64,000 nt of DNA from an uncultured Mediterraneibacter sp. (GCA_934418295.1 CAKRWZ010000002.1:1-64000); one strand, 5' to 3'. Shown: positions 25,467 through 34,220, numbered from the stretch's first letter. Made by a program: numbers and translations. Notes: generated from the sequence alone by a model not told the origin.

Positions 25467-26780
25467 TCAATGATTCTCAGCTGGTTTTTCCTCTTTTTTA
25501 TCCGCGGCATCTTCGGTTTCTTCTTCACGGATGGGGAGATAAAGGTGGACAGTCTGGATCCGGTTCTTTTCCAGGCTTTCTACGACCATATGGATGCCGT
25601 CTTCTGTGGCGATCTCGTCGCCGACTTCCGGCAGGCGGTCCAGATGTTCGATGATGTATCCGCCCACGGAATCATAGTCAGAAGATTCCAGATTCAGGCC
25701 AAGGCGGTCGTTGAGGTCATCCATGTTGATGGAGCCTTCCACCAGATATTCGTGGTCGTTGATCTCCTGAAGGAATTCTTCTTCGTTTTCATCGTACTCG
25801 TCGTGGATCTCGCCGACGATCTCCTCCAGAATGTCTTCCAGGGTGATGAGACCGGCGGTTTCGCCATATTCGTCCAAAACGACGGCGATGTTGTAGGAGG
25901 CATCCCGCATCTCCACAAGGAGCTCGGAAATGTCTTTGTATTCATAAGTGAAATAAGGTTCTCTCATAATGTCGCGGACGCGGAAGCGCTCTACATTATC
26001 ATAGAGCAAAAGGTCTTTGACGTTGATGGTACCGATGATATTGTCAGTGGTGTCCTCGTAAACCGGGAAGCGGGTGTATTTGTCCTCGCGGAACAGGGCC
26101 AGCAGCTCGTCATAAGTGCTTTCGGCATCCACAAAGGTCACGTGGACGCGGGGAACCATGACGTCTTTTGCCTTGGCATCGCCCAGGTCGAATACGTTGT
26201 AGATCATCTCTTTTTCATCCGACTCGATGGCACCGTCTTCATGGCCGACACCGACCAGAGTCCTGAGATCGTCTTCTGTCATGCCCTCGTCTTTGGCGTG
26301 GATATCCACACGGAAAAGGAAGAGGAGTCCCATGGCGATCCCGTTGATGATGAAGATAAGCGGGGTCAGGATAAACATGCAGAAACGGATGAGCGGGGTA
26401 AAAAATAAAGCCAGCTTATCTGCATGGATCGCAGCCAGGTTTTTGGGGGTGATCTCTCCGAAAACCAGGATGGCTAAAGTAAGAGCCGCAGTCACGATAC
26501 TGACCATGTATCCGCCGGATTTGTAGGCGAGAGTGGCGGCCAGAGATGACGCGGAAATATTTACGATGTTGTTGCCGATGAGAATGGCACTCAGCATTTT
26601 CGATCTTTTGTTTTCTGTGATGTCCAGCAAGGTCTTTGCACGTTTGTTTCCGTCATCGGCCAGAGCACGGATGCGGAACGTATGAAACGTCGTCATGGCA
26701 GTTTCTGAAGCAGAGAAAATGCCGGATAAAAACAGTAAGATAACTAAAATTATGATTTGTATGGCGGAACTGGGGTCCAC
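25467..26780 (-). CDS. CorC/HlyC (CNNM, DUF21) family membrane protein with CBS pair
   Basis: A hemolysin-like or magnesium/cobalt-efflux membrane protein. The four-helix DUF21 domain (about 10-185: IIILVILLFLSGIFSASETA) is followed by a CBS pair (VMVPRVHVTFVDAESTYDEL, VLDEYGETAGLITLEDILEE) and a C-terminal CorC_HlyC domain (LNLESSDYDSVGGYIIEHLD). The start is set at GTG 26780-26778: the more upstream GTG at 26792 overlaps the GGAG of the ribosome site. This gives 437 residues. An acidic tail follows. The transported ion is not certain for any family member of this type. Confidence 0.9.
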   Translation of the reverse strand: MDPSSAIQIIILVILLFLSGIFSASETAMTTFHTFRIRALADDGNKRAKTLLDITENKRSKMLSAILIGNNIVNISASSLAATLAYKSGGYMVSIVTAALTLAILVFGEITPKNLAAIHADKLALFFTPLIRFCMFILTPLIFIINGIAMGLLFLFRVDIHAKDEGMTEDDLRTLVGVGHEDGAIESDEKEMIYNVFDLGDAKAKDVMVPRVHVTFVDAESTYDELLALFREDKYTRFPVYEDTTDNIIGTINVKDLLLYDNVERFRVRDIMREPYFTYEYKDISELLVEMRDASYNIAVVLDEYGETAGLITLEDILEEIVGEIHDEYDENEEEFLQEINDHEYLVEGSINMDDLNDRLGLNLESSDYDSVGGYIIEHLDRLPEVGDEIATEDGIHMVVESLEKNRIQTVHLYLPIREEETEDAADKKEEKPAENH

Positions 26781-26932
26781 TGATCTGTTCACTCCTTTTT
26801 ATAGAAAAACAATTGGTTTCTGCGAAAATCAAGGCTTCCGTCAGAAAAGATTATCAGAAACAATATACCGCATTTGGCATAAATTTGCAACCCTCCGGGA
26901 GAAGGAAGGGGATTTCGTAAAGCCCGGGTTTC

Positions 26933-26961
26933 TTTACTTTCTTTTGATTTTAGTGTATACT
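26933..26961 (+). promoter_or_regulatory. Sigma-A promoter for murB-rapZ-whiA-crh
   Basis: TTTACT (26933-26938), 17-base spacer, TATACT (26956-26961), about 48 bases before murB. Confidence 0.75.
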
Positions 26962-27009
26962 TTAGCCACTGTTTGTATCAGATGAAATGACGATCAAAGG
27001 AGAACGGAC

Positions 27010-27921
27010 ATGGAGATGGAAAGTTTTGAAAAGAGGCTCGAGGAGACGGCGCCGGGCAAGGTGAAAAAGCAGGAGCTGATGAGCGGACATACGACATTCC
27101 GTACAGGCGGACCGGCAGAGTTTTTTGTGACGCCGGATTCTGCAGAGATGACAGCAAGACTGATCGGTCTTTGTAAAGAAGAAAAGATACCTTATTATAT
27201 GATCGGAAACGGAAGCAATCTGCTGGTGGGCGACCGGGGCATCCGGGGCGTGGTGATCCAGACCCAGAAGGAGATGCAGCAGATCCGTACAGAAGGAAAT
27301 GTGATCCGGGCACAGGCGGGGGCGCTGCTTTCCAAAATTGCGGCAGAGGCGCTGGCCAATGGACTGACCGGATTTGAATTTGCAGCCGGGATCCCGGGCA
27401 CACTGGGCGGTGCCTGTGTGATGAATGCAGGGGCTTATGGCGGGGAGATGAAGCAGGTGCTGCGGGAAGTGACCCTGCTGGACGCCAGTGGAATGCTCTG
27501 CCGTATGAAAACGGATGAGCTGGAGTTGGGATACCGCACCAGCCGGATCGCAAAGGAAGGGTATATTGTACTGGAGGCTGCCATAGAATTGGAAAAAGGT
27601 AATCCGACAAGCATCCGTCAGACCATGGACGAATTGAAAAACCGCCGGGTAGAGAAGCAACCGCTGGAATATCCCAGCGCGGGGAGCACCTTTAAGCGGC
27701 CGGAGGGATATTTTGCAGGTAAGCTGATAGAGGACGCCGGTTTGCGTGGATTTTCGGTCGGGGGCGCGCAGGTTTCAGAGAAGCACTGTGGGTTTGTGAT
27801 CAACAAAGAGAAAGCGACATCAGCAGATATTTTAGAGCTGATCGAAAAGGTAGCAGAGATCGTTTGGGATCGTTTCCGGGTAAAATTGGAACCGGAAGTG
27901 AAAATGATAGGGGAATTTTAG
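27010..27921 (+). CDS. murB: UDP-N-acetylenolpyruvoylglucosamine reductase
   Basis: FAD enzyme that reduces UDP-GlcNAc-enolpyruvate to UDP-MurNAc with NADPH. The 303 residues are the type II form. Visible are the FAD-binding GHTTFRTGGPAEFF and YYMIGNGSNLLVGD, the GFEFAAGIPGTLGGACVMNAGAYGG block (read as GFEFAAGIPGTLGG and ACVMNAGAYGG), the catalytic serine region YPSAGSTFKRP, and the terminal Glu in LEPEVKMIGEF. AAAGGAG precedes the ATG. The stop abuts the rapZ start, so the two are coupled. Confidence 0.96.
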   Translation: MEMESFEKRLEETAPGKVKKQELMSGHTTFRTGGPAEFFVTPDSAEMTARLIGLCKEEKIPYYMIGNGSNLLVGDRGIRGVVIQTQKEMQQIRTEGNVIRAQAGALLSKIAAEALANGLTGFEFAAGIPGTLGGACVMNAGAYGGEMKQVLREVTLLDASGMLCRMKTDELELGYRTSRIAKEGYIVLEAAIELEKGNPTSIRQTMDELKNRRVEKQPLEYPSAGSTFKRPEGYFAGKLIEDAGLRGFSVGGAQVSEKHCGFVINKEKATSADILELIEKVAEIVWDRFRVKLEPEVKMIGEF

Positions 27922-28800
27922 ATGAGATTCGTAATTGTGACAGGAATGTCCGGAGCGGGAAAAAGTACGGCATTGAAGATTTTGGAGGATGCGGGTTATT
28001 TTTGCGTGGATAATCTTCCGATCCCGCTTTTGGTCAAATTTGTGGAGTTGTTTATGGATCCGGATCCAAAGGTGGATAAAGTGGCGCTGGGGATCGATAT
28101 CCGGGGAAAAGAATCTTTTGACCAGCTGGAGGCAAATCTGGGACAGCTTTTGGAACGAAAGATCCAGACAGAGATCCTGTTTCTTGATGCGAAGGATAAC
28201 GTGTTGGTAAAACGTTACCAGGAGACCAGGAGAACCCATCCGCTGGCGGCAGACGGCCGGCTGGATCTTGCCATTGCCGAGGAGAGACGGCGGCTGGAAT
28301 TCCTGAAGATACGGTCCACGTATATCATCGATACCGGGAATCTTTTGACACGGGAATTGAAGCAGGAGCTGAAAAAAATATTTGTGGAGGGAAAGCAGTA
28401 TAAAAATCTGTATATTACCGTCCTTTCATTTGGGTTTAAATACGGAGTTCCGCAGGATGCGGATCTGGTGTTTGATGTGCGCTTTCTTCCGAATCCCTAT
28501 TATATAGAAGAGTTGCGGTCGCAGACCGGACGGGATAAAAGCGTGCAGGATTATGTGATGAACAATGCCAAGGCAGAAGAGTTTATGGAAAAGCTGACGG
28601 GACTGGTGGATTTTCTTTTGCCCAATTATATTTTGGAGGGAAAAAACCGGCTGGTCATCGCCATGGGATGTACCGGAGGACAGCATCGTTCTGTCACGTT
28701 GGCAGAAAAGCTTTTTGAGAAGCTGAAAGAAAGGGAAGAGTACGGAGTCCGCATCGAACACAGGGATATTGAGAAAGATAACAAAACGAAGGCGAAGTAG
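27922..28800 (+). CDS. rapZ: RapZ/YvcJ nucleotide-binding regulatory protein
   Basis: A P-loop protein of 292 residues. In E. coli RapZ directs small-RNA decay to control GlmS; in Bacillus YvcJ binds nucleotides and affects competence. The Walker A loop is GMSGAGKSTALKIL at residues 7-20. The C-terminal RapZ domain has SFGFKYGVPQDADLVFDVRFLPNP (read as SFGFKYG and ADLVFDVRFLPNP) and the signature MGCTGGQHRSVTLAEKL. It is directly followed by whiA and crh, the order known from Bacillus yvcJ-yvcK-whiA-crh, but the yvcK gene is absent between rapZ and whiA here. Confidence 0.95.
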   Translation: MRFVIVTGMSGAGKSTALKILEDAGYFCVDNLPIPLLVKFVELFMDPDPKVDKVALGIDIRGKESFDQLEANLGQLLERKIQTEILFLDAKDNVLVKRYQETRRTHPLAADGRLDLAIAEERRRLEFLKIRSTYIIDTGNLLTRELKQELKKIFVEGKQYKNLYITVLSFGFKYGVPQDADLVFDVRFLPNPYYIEELRSQTGRDKSVQDYVMNNAKAEEFMEKLTGLVDFLLPNYILEGKNRLVIAMGCTGGQHRSVTLAEKLFEKLKEREEYGVRIEHRDIEKDNKTKAK

Positions 28801-28808
28801 GTGGGAGC

Positions 28809-29714
28809 ATGTCATTTTCGGGGAACGTAAAAGAGGAATTGAGTGAAAAAATCCCGCAGAGCAGGCACTGCAGACTGGCGGAGCTGGCGGCGATGATCGC
28901 CATGTGTGGAACGTCGTTTTCCACGGATACGGGAGAAAATGGGATAAAATTCCATACGGAAAATCTGTTAGTTGCAAGAAAGTGCTTTACATTATTAAAA
29001 AAAACCTTTAATATAGAAGCGAATATTTCTGTGAGGAACCATTCTGCCGGCAGGAATACTTCGTATCGGATCGAGATTTCAGATCATGATGCCGTAAAAA
29101 CTCTTCTGGGGGTACAGCCGCTTCTGGGAAAACAGTGTTGCAGGAGAGCATTTTTAAGAGGCGCATTTTTGACAGCAGGATCTATGAGCGATCCGCGGAA
29201 GGCGTATCATTTTGAATTAGTATGTGCAGATGAAAAAACGGCAGAGCAGCTTCAAAGAATCATGTGTGGGTTTTCTGTGGACGCAAAGATTGTGCGTCGG
29301 AAAAAGATGTATGTTGTTTACCTCAAAGAAGGCGAACAGATTGTAGATATGTTGAATATCATGGAAGCTTACGTATCTTTGATGGAATTAGAAAATATTC
29401 GGATTTTGAAAGAAATGAGAAATTCGGTGAATCGAAAAGTTAACTGTGAAACAGCTAATATACATAAGACAGTGTCCGCAGCGGTGCGCCAGGTAGAGGA
29501 TATCCATTATATCCAACAGACGCAAGGTTTGGACAGGTTGCCGGAAAATTTGCGGGAAATGGCAAAAGTACGGCTGGAGCATCCGGATACTCCGTTGAAA
29601 GAGTTGGGCGAATTTTTAAATCCGCCGGTAGGAAAATCTGGCGTGAATCATAGACTTCGGAAAATTACAGAGATTGCAGATCATTTGAGGGTAAACAAGG
29701 AGGAATTATCATGA
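28809..29714 (+). CDS. whiA: DNA-binding protein WhiA
   Basis: WhiA has a LAGLIDADG-like N-terminal domain and a C-terminal helix-turn-helix. It controls sporulation in Streptomyces and affects division and chromosome segregation in Bacillus. The 301 residues start with the typical SFSGNVKEELSEKIP, continue with RRAFLRGAFLTAGSMSDPRKAYHFE (read as RRAFLRGAFLTAGSM and DPRKAYHFE), and end with the HTH region PLKELGEFLNPPVGKSGVNH. The ATG has AGGTGGGAG upstream and overlaps crh by four bases at its end. Confidence 0.95.
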   Translation: MSFSGNVKEELSEKIPQSRHCRLAELAAMIAMCGTSFSTDTGENGIKFHTENLLVARKCFTLLKKTFNIEANISVRNHSAGRNTSYRIEISDHDAVKTLLGVQPLLGKQCCRRAFLRGAFLTAGSMSDPRKAYHFELVCADEKTAEQLQRIMCGFSVDAKIVRRKKMYVVYLKEGEQIVDMLNIMEAYVSLMELENIRILKEMRNSVNRKVNCETANIHKTVSAAVRQVEDIHYIQQTQGLDRLPENLREMAKVRLEHPDTPLKELGEFLNPPVGKSGVNHRLRKITEIADHLRVNKEELS

Positions 29715-29968
29715 TCAAGAAACCCATTACGGTCAGATTTGAAAAGGGTCTGGATGCCAGACCGATCGCTTTTCTGGTACAGGAAGCCAGTCAGTTTTCC
29801 AGCAGGATCCTTTTAGAGGTAGGATCTAAGAAGATCAATGCCAAAAGCATTATGGGAATGATGAGCCTGACACTCCAGGATGGAGATGCGGTAGATGTCA
29901 TTGCTGAAGGAGAAGACGAAGAGGCAGCTGCAGAGCGTATAGAGAAGTTTTTGAAAGATATCAAATAG
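29711..29968 (+). CDS. crh: HPr-like protein with Asp15 (Crh counterpart)
   Basis: An 85-residue HPr fold. The phosphocarrier histidine of HPr (GLHARP) is replaced: the segment reads FEKGLDARPIAF, placing Asp at position 15. The regulatory serine is kept at position 46 (NAKSIMGMMS). The protein thus cannot carry phosphate for sugar uptake but could be phosphorylated by HPr kinase and act with CcpA. Bacillus Crh has the same logic with Gln15 and sits in the same rapZ-whiA-crh arrangement. The start overlaps whiA (ATGA). The symbol rests on residue 15, Ser46 and position. Confidence 0.85.
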   Translation: MIKKPITVRFEKGLDARPIAFLVQEASQFSSRILLEVGSKKINAKSIMGMMSLTLQDGDAVDVIAEGEDEEAAAERIEKFLKDIK

Positions 29969-30000
29969 CGCGGAGTACAGATTTTCGCAGAAAGCAGGAA

Positions 30001-30024
30001 AAAGAGCATGGAGACATGCTCTTT
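30001..30024 (+). terminator. Hairpin after crh, weak terminator or processing site
   Basis: AAAGAGCATG (30001-30010), loop GAGA, CATGCTCTTT (30015-30024): perfect ten-base stem. The T run is only three bases, so read-through into the lipid kinase gene is likely. Confidence 0.55.
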
Positions 30025-30047
30025 CGTTGACCAAAGGGGGGATACAA

Positions 30048-30986
30048 GTGAAAAAACTGTTGTTTGTCTACAATCCAAACGCAGGAACGGGAACGCTGAA
30101 ATCCAAAGTATCAGACGTGGTGGATATTTTTGTAAAGGCCGGCTATGAGGTGACGATTTATCCGACGCAGTGCTATCATGACACCCTGGCGAAGGTGAGA
30201 TCTTATACCGAAGATTATGAGCTGGTGGTGTGCAGCGGCGGAGACGGAACTTTGGATGAAACGGTAACGGCCATGCTGGAGCGGGAAAATCCGGTGCCCA
30301 TCGGGTATATCCCGACCGGGACGACCAATGATTTTGCCAGCAGCCTGAACATTCCGAAAAAAATCCTGGATGCAGCTTACGTGGCAGTAAACGGGGCGCC
30401 GTTTGCCTGCGACATCGGACAGTTCAACGAAGATGCATTCGTCTATGTGGCGGCTTTCGGTCTGTTTACGGACGTGTCTTATGCGACGAAACAGGAAATG
30501 AAAAACGTGCTGGGGCATATGGCTTACGTGCTGGAGGGAACCAAGCGAATCTTTAACATTCCGTCTTACCATGTGAAAGTGACTACGCCGGAGACGGTGA
30601 TTGAAGACGATTTCATTCTGGGAATGGTGACGAATTCAAAATCTGTGGGAGGATTCAAAGGCGTTACCGGAAAGGATATCGTCTTTGACGACGGAAAATT
30701 TGAGGCGATGCTGATTAAACCGCCGAAGAATCCGTTGGAATTGAATGAGATCGTGGCATCCTTGCTGCGCCGGCAGTTCAAGTCTAAAAATATTTATACA
30801 TTTAAGGCGGAAAAAATAGAGTTTGAAACGATCCAGGAGATTCCGTGGACGCTGGACGGAGAGTTTGGAGGGGATCATGACTATGTCCGTATCCAGAATC
30901 TCTGCAAACGGCTGGAGATCATGGTAGATGCAAAGAAGCTGCCGCAGATCACGGAGCAGAAAAAAACGGCGGAAATTGTAAAGTAA
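30048..30986 (+). CDS. Diacylglycerol/lipid kinase (DgkB/YegS family)
   Basis: Predicted soluble lipid kinase that returns diacylglycerol to phosphatidic acid. The start is GTG 30048, preceded by AAAGGGGGG; this gives the family start KKLLFVYNPNAGTG. The 312 residues show the conserved CSGGDGTLDETVTAM nucleotide loop, IGYIPTGTTNDFASSL, and the C-terminal segment WTLDGEFGGDHDYVRI. It follows crh after the hairpin and ends with a strong terminator. Confidence 0.92.
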   Translation: MKKLLFVYNPNAGTGTLKSKVSDVVDIFVKAGYEVTIYPTQCYHDTLAKVRSYTEDYELVVCSGGDGTLDETVTAMLERENPVPIGYIPTGTTNDFASSLNIPKKILDAAYVAVNGAPFACDIGQFNEDAFVYVAAFGLFTDVSYATKQEMKNVLGHMAYVLEGTKRIFNIPSYHVKVTTPETVIEDDFILGMVTNSKSVGGFKGVTGKDIVFDDGKFEAMLIKPPKNPLELNEIVASLLRRQFKSKNIYTFKAEKIEFETIQEIPWTLDGEFGGDHDYVRIQNLCKRLEIMVDAKKLPQITEQKKTAEIVK

Positions 30987-31008
30987 AAAAGTATAGATCA
31001 GAAAAAAG

Positions 31009-31043
31009 GTACGGATCCGGAAACGGAGCCGTACTGCTTTTTT
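31009..31043 (+). terminator. Intrinsic terminator after the lipid kinase gene
   Basis: GTACGG-A-TCCG (31009-31019), GAAA tetraloop, CGGA-G-CCGTAC (31024-31034), then TGC and six T. Confidence 0.8.
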
Positions 31044-31064
31044 GCAAGGAATTTTGGAAAAACA

Positions 31065-31101
31065 AAAAAGGAAAAATCTTTTGAAAAGATTTTTCCTTTT
31101 T
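31065..31101. terminator. Perfect 18-base inverted repeat, terminator of tRNA-Glu
   Basis: Left arm 31065-31082 (A5-GG-A5-TCTTTT) and right arm 31084-31101 pair at all 18 positions around one G. It lies directly behind the 3' end of the minus-strand tRNA and could also stop plus-strand read-through. Confidence 0.8.
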
Positions 31102-31104
31102 AAG

Positions 31105-31176
31105 TGACTCCGAGGGGAATCGAACCCCTGATTCCAGCGTGAGAGGCTAGCGTCTTGACCGCTTGACCACGGAGCC
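31105..31176 (-). tRNA. tRNA-Glu (anticodon CTC)
   Basis: On the minus strand the gene starts GGCTCCG and ends CGGAGTC plus discriminator A. The T arm contains GGGGTTCGATTCCCC. The anticodon stem is CTAGC/GCTGG around loop CTCTCAC, giving anticodon CTC, which reads GAG (Glu). CCA is not encoded. Length is 72 bases. A promoter and a terminator of its own are visible. Confidence 0.93.
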
Positions 31177-31200
31177 GTAATACTGCTTGCAGCATTGATT

Positions 31201-31229
31201 ATTATAGTATACTTTCAGGGGTTATGCAA
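31201..31229 (-). promoter_or_regulatory. Sigma-A promoter for tRNA-Glu
   Basis: Minus strand TTGCAT (31229-31224), 17-base spacer, perfect TATAAT (31206-31201), about 25 bases before the tRNA 5' end. Confidence 0.8.
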
Positions 31230-31319
31230 GCAATTTTTTAAAATTTTGCAGGATTCTTTGATGAAGTCCTGAAAACTTCGGAAAAAGGAGCGGAACAGAA
31301 AGTAAAAATAAAAATTTTC

Positions 31320-31348
31320 TTGCTATATGGAAAAGTTTAGAATACACT
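31320..31348 (+). promoter_or_regulatory. Candidate sigma-A promoter for glnN
   Basis: TTGCTA (31320-31325), 17-base spacer, TACACT (31343-31348), about 57 bases before the start. Confidence 0.55.
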
Positions 31349-31405
31349 AATAAGCGAAAAAGAACAGGATAGAAGAGTCGGTATATGAGAAAGTGAGGAT
31401 TATGA

Positions 31406-33520
31406 ATGGGTACAGAACTGATAAATGTAGCCGAAATTTTTGGAGAAAATGTTTTCAACGATACAGTCATGCAGCAGAGGCTGCCGAAAAAAGTATATGG
31501 AAAGCTTAAAAATACAATAGAAGAGGGCAAGGAGCTGGATCTTGAGACAGCGGATGTAATTGCCCATGAGATGAAAGAGTGGGCAATCGAAAAGGGAGCG
31601 ACACATTATACACATTGGTTTCTTCCTTTGACAGGCGTGACAGCGGAAAAGCATGATTCCTTTATTTCTGCGCCGCTGCCCAGCGGAAAGGTGCTGATGA
31701 GCTTTTCCGGAAAGGAATTGATAAAAGGGGAGCCGGACGCTTCTTCTTTTCCGTCAGGAGGCTTGCGCGCTACCTTTGAAGCCAGAGGTTATACGGTGTG
31801 GGATTGTACGTCTCCGGCGTTTGTAAGACAGGATGCGGCAGGCGCAACGCTTTGTATCCCGACGGCTTTTTGTTCTTATACGGGAGAGGCTTTGGATCAA
31901 AAGACACCGCTGCTCCGATCCATGGAAGCTATCAATATGCAGGCACTTCGTTTTCTGCGGTTGTTCGGCAATACCACCTCTCAAAAGGTGACTCCTTCTG
32001 TCGGTGCAGAACAGGAGTATTTCTTAGTGGATGCGAAAAAATTTCACGAAAGAAAGGATCTGATCTATACCGGCCGCACACTTTTCGGTGCAATGCCGGC
32101 AAAGGGACAGGAATTAGATGACCATTATTTCGGCGTGATCCGTCAGAGGATCGCCGGGTTCATGAAAGATGTCAACGAAGAGCTGTGGAAGGTAGGCGTT
32201 TCTTCCAAAACACAGCACAATGAAGTGGCTCCGGCGCAGCATGAGCTGGCGCCGATCTATGCACCTGCCAACATCGCGGTGGATCATAACCAGATCGTGA
32301 TGCAGACGCTGAAGCGGGTGGCAAGCCAGCACGGGATGAAATGCCTGCTGCATGAAAAACCATTTGCAGGAGTAAATGGTTCCGGAAAGCATGACAACTG
32401 GTCTTTGGTTACGGATGATGGGATCAATATGCTGGAGCCGGGTGTGACGCCCCATGAAAACACACAGTTTTTGCTGGTATTGGCTTGTATTATGCGGGCG
32501 GTGAATAAGCATGCAGATTTGCTGAGAGAATCTGCCGCAGATCCGGGAAATGATTATCGTCTGGGAGCGGACGAGGCACCGCCGGCGATCATTTCCATTT
32601 TCCTTGGTGAACAGCTGCAAGATGTGGTAGAGCAGTTGATCAGCACAGGGGAGGCGACCCATAGCCTGGAAGGCGGAAAGCTTTACACCGGCGTGACGAC
32701 AGTTCCGGATCTTTCTAAGGATGCGACGGACCGAAACAGAACATCACCGTTTGCCTTTACCGGAAATAAATTTGAATTCCGTATGGTAGGCTCCAGAGAT
32801 TCTATCGCAAATCCGAATATCGTATTGAATACGATCATTGCAGAATCCTTTGCGGATGCCTGCGATGTGCTGGAAAAGGCAGAGTCCTTTGATATAGCGG
32901 TACATGATCTGATCAAAGAATATTTGACGGAAAATCAGAGGATTATTTTCAACGGCAACGGATATGCCCAGGCGTGGGTAGAAGAGGCAGAAAGAAGAGG
33001 ACTGCCGAACATCCGATCTATGGTGGATGCGATCCCGGCCATTACGACGCCGCAGTCTGTTGCAATGTTTGAAAAGTTTGGAGTCTTTACGAAGACTGAA
33101 CTGGAGTCCCGTTCGGAAATTCAGTATGAATCGTATTCAAAGGTTGTAAATATTGAAGCCCGCACGATGACGAACATGGCGAGCAAGCTGATCATTCCGG
33201 CGGTGATCGATTATACAAAGAAATTGGCAGACACTGTGATCGCAGTAAAAGAGGCCGGGGCAGATGCTGTGGTACAGGCAGAGCTTTTGGGTGAGGTATC
33301 CGGTTTGCTGAAAGAAGCAAAAGAGGCATTAAAGGTGCTGGAAGCGTTGACAGAGGAGGCCTCATCCCAAGAAGATTGTGAAGAGCAGGCACATTTCTAT
33401 TATGAAAAAGTGATTCCGGCAATGGCTGCGCTGCGGGCGCCGGTGGACAAATTGGAAATGCTGGTGGATAAAAAAATGTGGCCGATGCCATCCTACGGCG
33501 ATTTGCTGTTTGAGGTATAG
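31406..33520 (+). CDS. glnN: Type III glutamine synthetase
   Basis: Makes glutamine from glutamate, ammonia and ATP. The 704 residues are the long GSIII form, not the roughly 440-residue GSI. The N-terminus has the GSIII-type [21 protein letters not shown] (read as [12 protein letters not shown] and AEKHDSF) and [21 protein letters not shown] (read as [13 protein letters not shown]). The glutamate and metal region is [11 protein letters not shown], followed by [15 protein letters not shown] and the ATP region [13 protein letters not shown], and the C-terminal [25 protein letters not shown] is common in gut Bacteroidetes and Clostridia. The ATG has GTGAGGA upstream. Terminator and two repeats follow. 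Confidence 0.96.
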   Translation: MGTELINVAEIFGENVFNDTVMQQRLPKKVYGKLKNTIEEGKELDLETADVIAHEMKEWAIEKGATHYTHWFLPLTGVTAEKHDSFISAPLPSGKVLMSFSGKELIKGEPDASSFPSGGLRATFEARGYTVWDCTSPAFVRQDAAGATLCIPTAFCSYTGEALDQKTPLLRSMEAINMQALRFLRLFGNTTSQKVTPSVGAEQEYFLVDAKKFHERKDLIYTGRTLFGAMPAKGQELDDHYFGVIRQRIAGFMKDVNEELWKVGVSSKTQHNEVAPAQHELAPIYAPANIAVDHNQIVMQTLKRVASQHGMKCLLHEKPFAGVNGSGKHDNWSLVTDDGINMLEPGVTPHENTQFLLVLACIMRAVNKHADLLRESAADPGNDYRLGADEAPPAIISIFLGEQLQDVVEQLISTGEATHSLEGGKLYTGVTTVPDLSKDATDRNRTSPFAFTGNKFEFRMVGSRDSIANPNIVLNTIIAESFADACDVLEKAESFDIAVHDLIKEYLTENQRIIFNGNGYAQAWVEEAERRGLPNIRSMVDAIPAITTPQSVAMFEKFGVFTKTELESRSEIQYESYSKVVNIEARTMTNMASKLIIPAVIDYTKKLADTVIAVKEAGADAVVQAELLGEVSGLLKEAKEALKVLEALTEEASSQEDCEEQAHFYYEKVIPAMAALRAPVDKLEMLVDKKMWPMPSYGDLLFEV

Positions 33521-33530
33521 GAGTGATTGT

Positions 33531-33553
33531 AAAAGGGCGTTTTTCGCCCTTTT
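33531..33553 (+). terminator. Intrinsic terminator after glnN
   Basis: AAAAGGGCG (33531-33539), T5 loop, CGCCCTTTT (33545-33553), perfect. Repeat copy 3 begins three bases later. Confidence 0.85.
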
Positions 33554-33556
33554 GTG

Positions 33557-33600
33557 TTGCCAAGCATACGACAAAAAGATCCGGTGGATCTTTTTTAGTT
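33557..33600 (+). repeat. Dispersed 43-bp repeat, copy 3 (compensated stem)
   Basis: Same TTGCCAAGCATACGAC box. The stem is AAAAAGATCC-GGT-GGATCTTTTT, perfect, with A-T where copy 2 has G-C. AGTT follows the T run as in copy 1. Confidence 0.85.
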
Positions 33601-33604
33601 ATTG

Positions 33605-33645
33605 TTGCCATGCATACAAAGAAATGATCTGTCGGATCTTTTTAG
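33605..33645 (+). repeat. Dispersed 43-bp repeat, copy 4 (decayed, tandem to copy 3)
   Basis: TTGCCATGCATACAAAGAAA and a partial hairpin GATC-N5-GATC with T5 AG can be aligned to the other copies. It begins four bases after copy 3 and ends at the ribosome site of the next gene. Confidence 0.65.
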
Positions 33646-33658
33646 CAGGAGGTAGAAA

Positions 33659-34177
33659 ATGACGGAGACGGAGTTTTTACAGGAACTGAGAAAAGCACTG
33701 GAAAACGACCTGGATGAGCAGGGGGTAAGAGAAAATGTGCAGTATTACAGAGAGTATATAGAGGCAGAAAAACGAAAGGGTATTTCAGAAGAAAAGATTT
33801 TGGAAGAGTTGGGTGATCCTTGGGCTATTGCGCGGAATATTACGAACGCTCCGGGAGGATATCAAAGTGGGAGCTATCAAAGCACCGGATATCAAAGTAG
33901 CGGTTATCAGGATCCGTATCCGGACAACGGAACCGGATATTGGCCTGGGGATGAGGATGATGACGATGACGAGGAACTTTCCGAGGAGACAGAAAAAGAG
34001 CTGCGTCGGATCGAGAGAAAGATTCGCTTTGGATTTTGGCTGTTTTTCATCTTTTTGATTTTGATTATCGTGGGGATTATTTCTGCAGTAGCAGGTTTGA
34101 TCCGCTTTGTTGCACCGGTTCTGGTGCCGCTTTTGGCAGCACTTCTGATCGTGAGGATTTGGGAAAGCAGAAGGTGA
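33659..34177 (+). CDS. DUF1700-type membrane protein with Tyr-rich linker
   Basis: The 172 residues start with a helical N-terminal domain like DUF1700 (TEFLQELRKALENDL, then ILEELGDPWAIARNI). A repetitive linker (about 68-85: GYQSGSYQSTGYQSSGYQ) with a 15-base DNA period, an acidic run (GDEDDDDDEELSEE) and one or two C-terminal membrane helices (about 127-166) follow. DUF1700 proteins usually accompany a PadR-type repressor; none is adjacent here. AGCAGGAGG gives a good ribosome site. The function is unknown, probably envelope-related. Confidence 0.8.
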   Translation: MTETEFLQELRKALENDLDEQGVRENVQYYREYIEAEKRKGISEEKILEELGDPWAIARNITNAPGGYQSGSYQSTGYQSSGYQDPYPDNGTGYWPGDEDDDDDEELSEETEKELRRIERKIRFGFWLFFIFLILIIVGIISAVAGLIRFVAPVLVPLLAALLIVRIWESRR

Positions 34178-34220
34178 AAATGTTGAGTAAGTTCGGATTT
34201 TGATTCGTTACCATATAAGT

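Noticed and set aside
29711..29968. Ordinary HPr phosphocarrier
   Set aside because: Residue 15 is Asp, not His, so it cannot serve the PTS.
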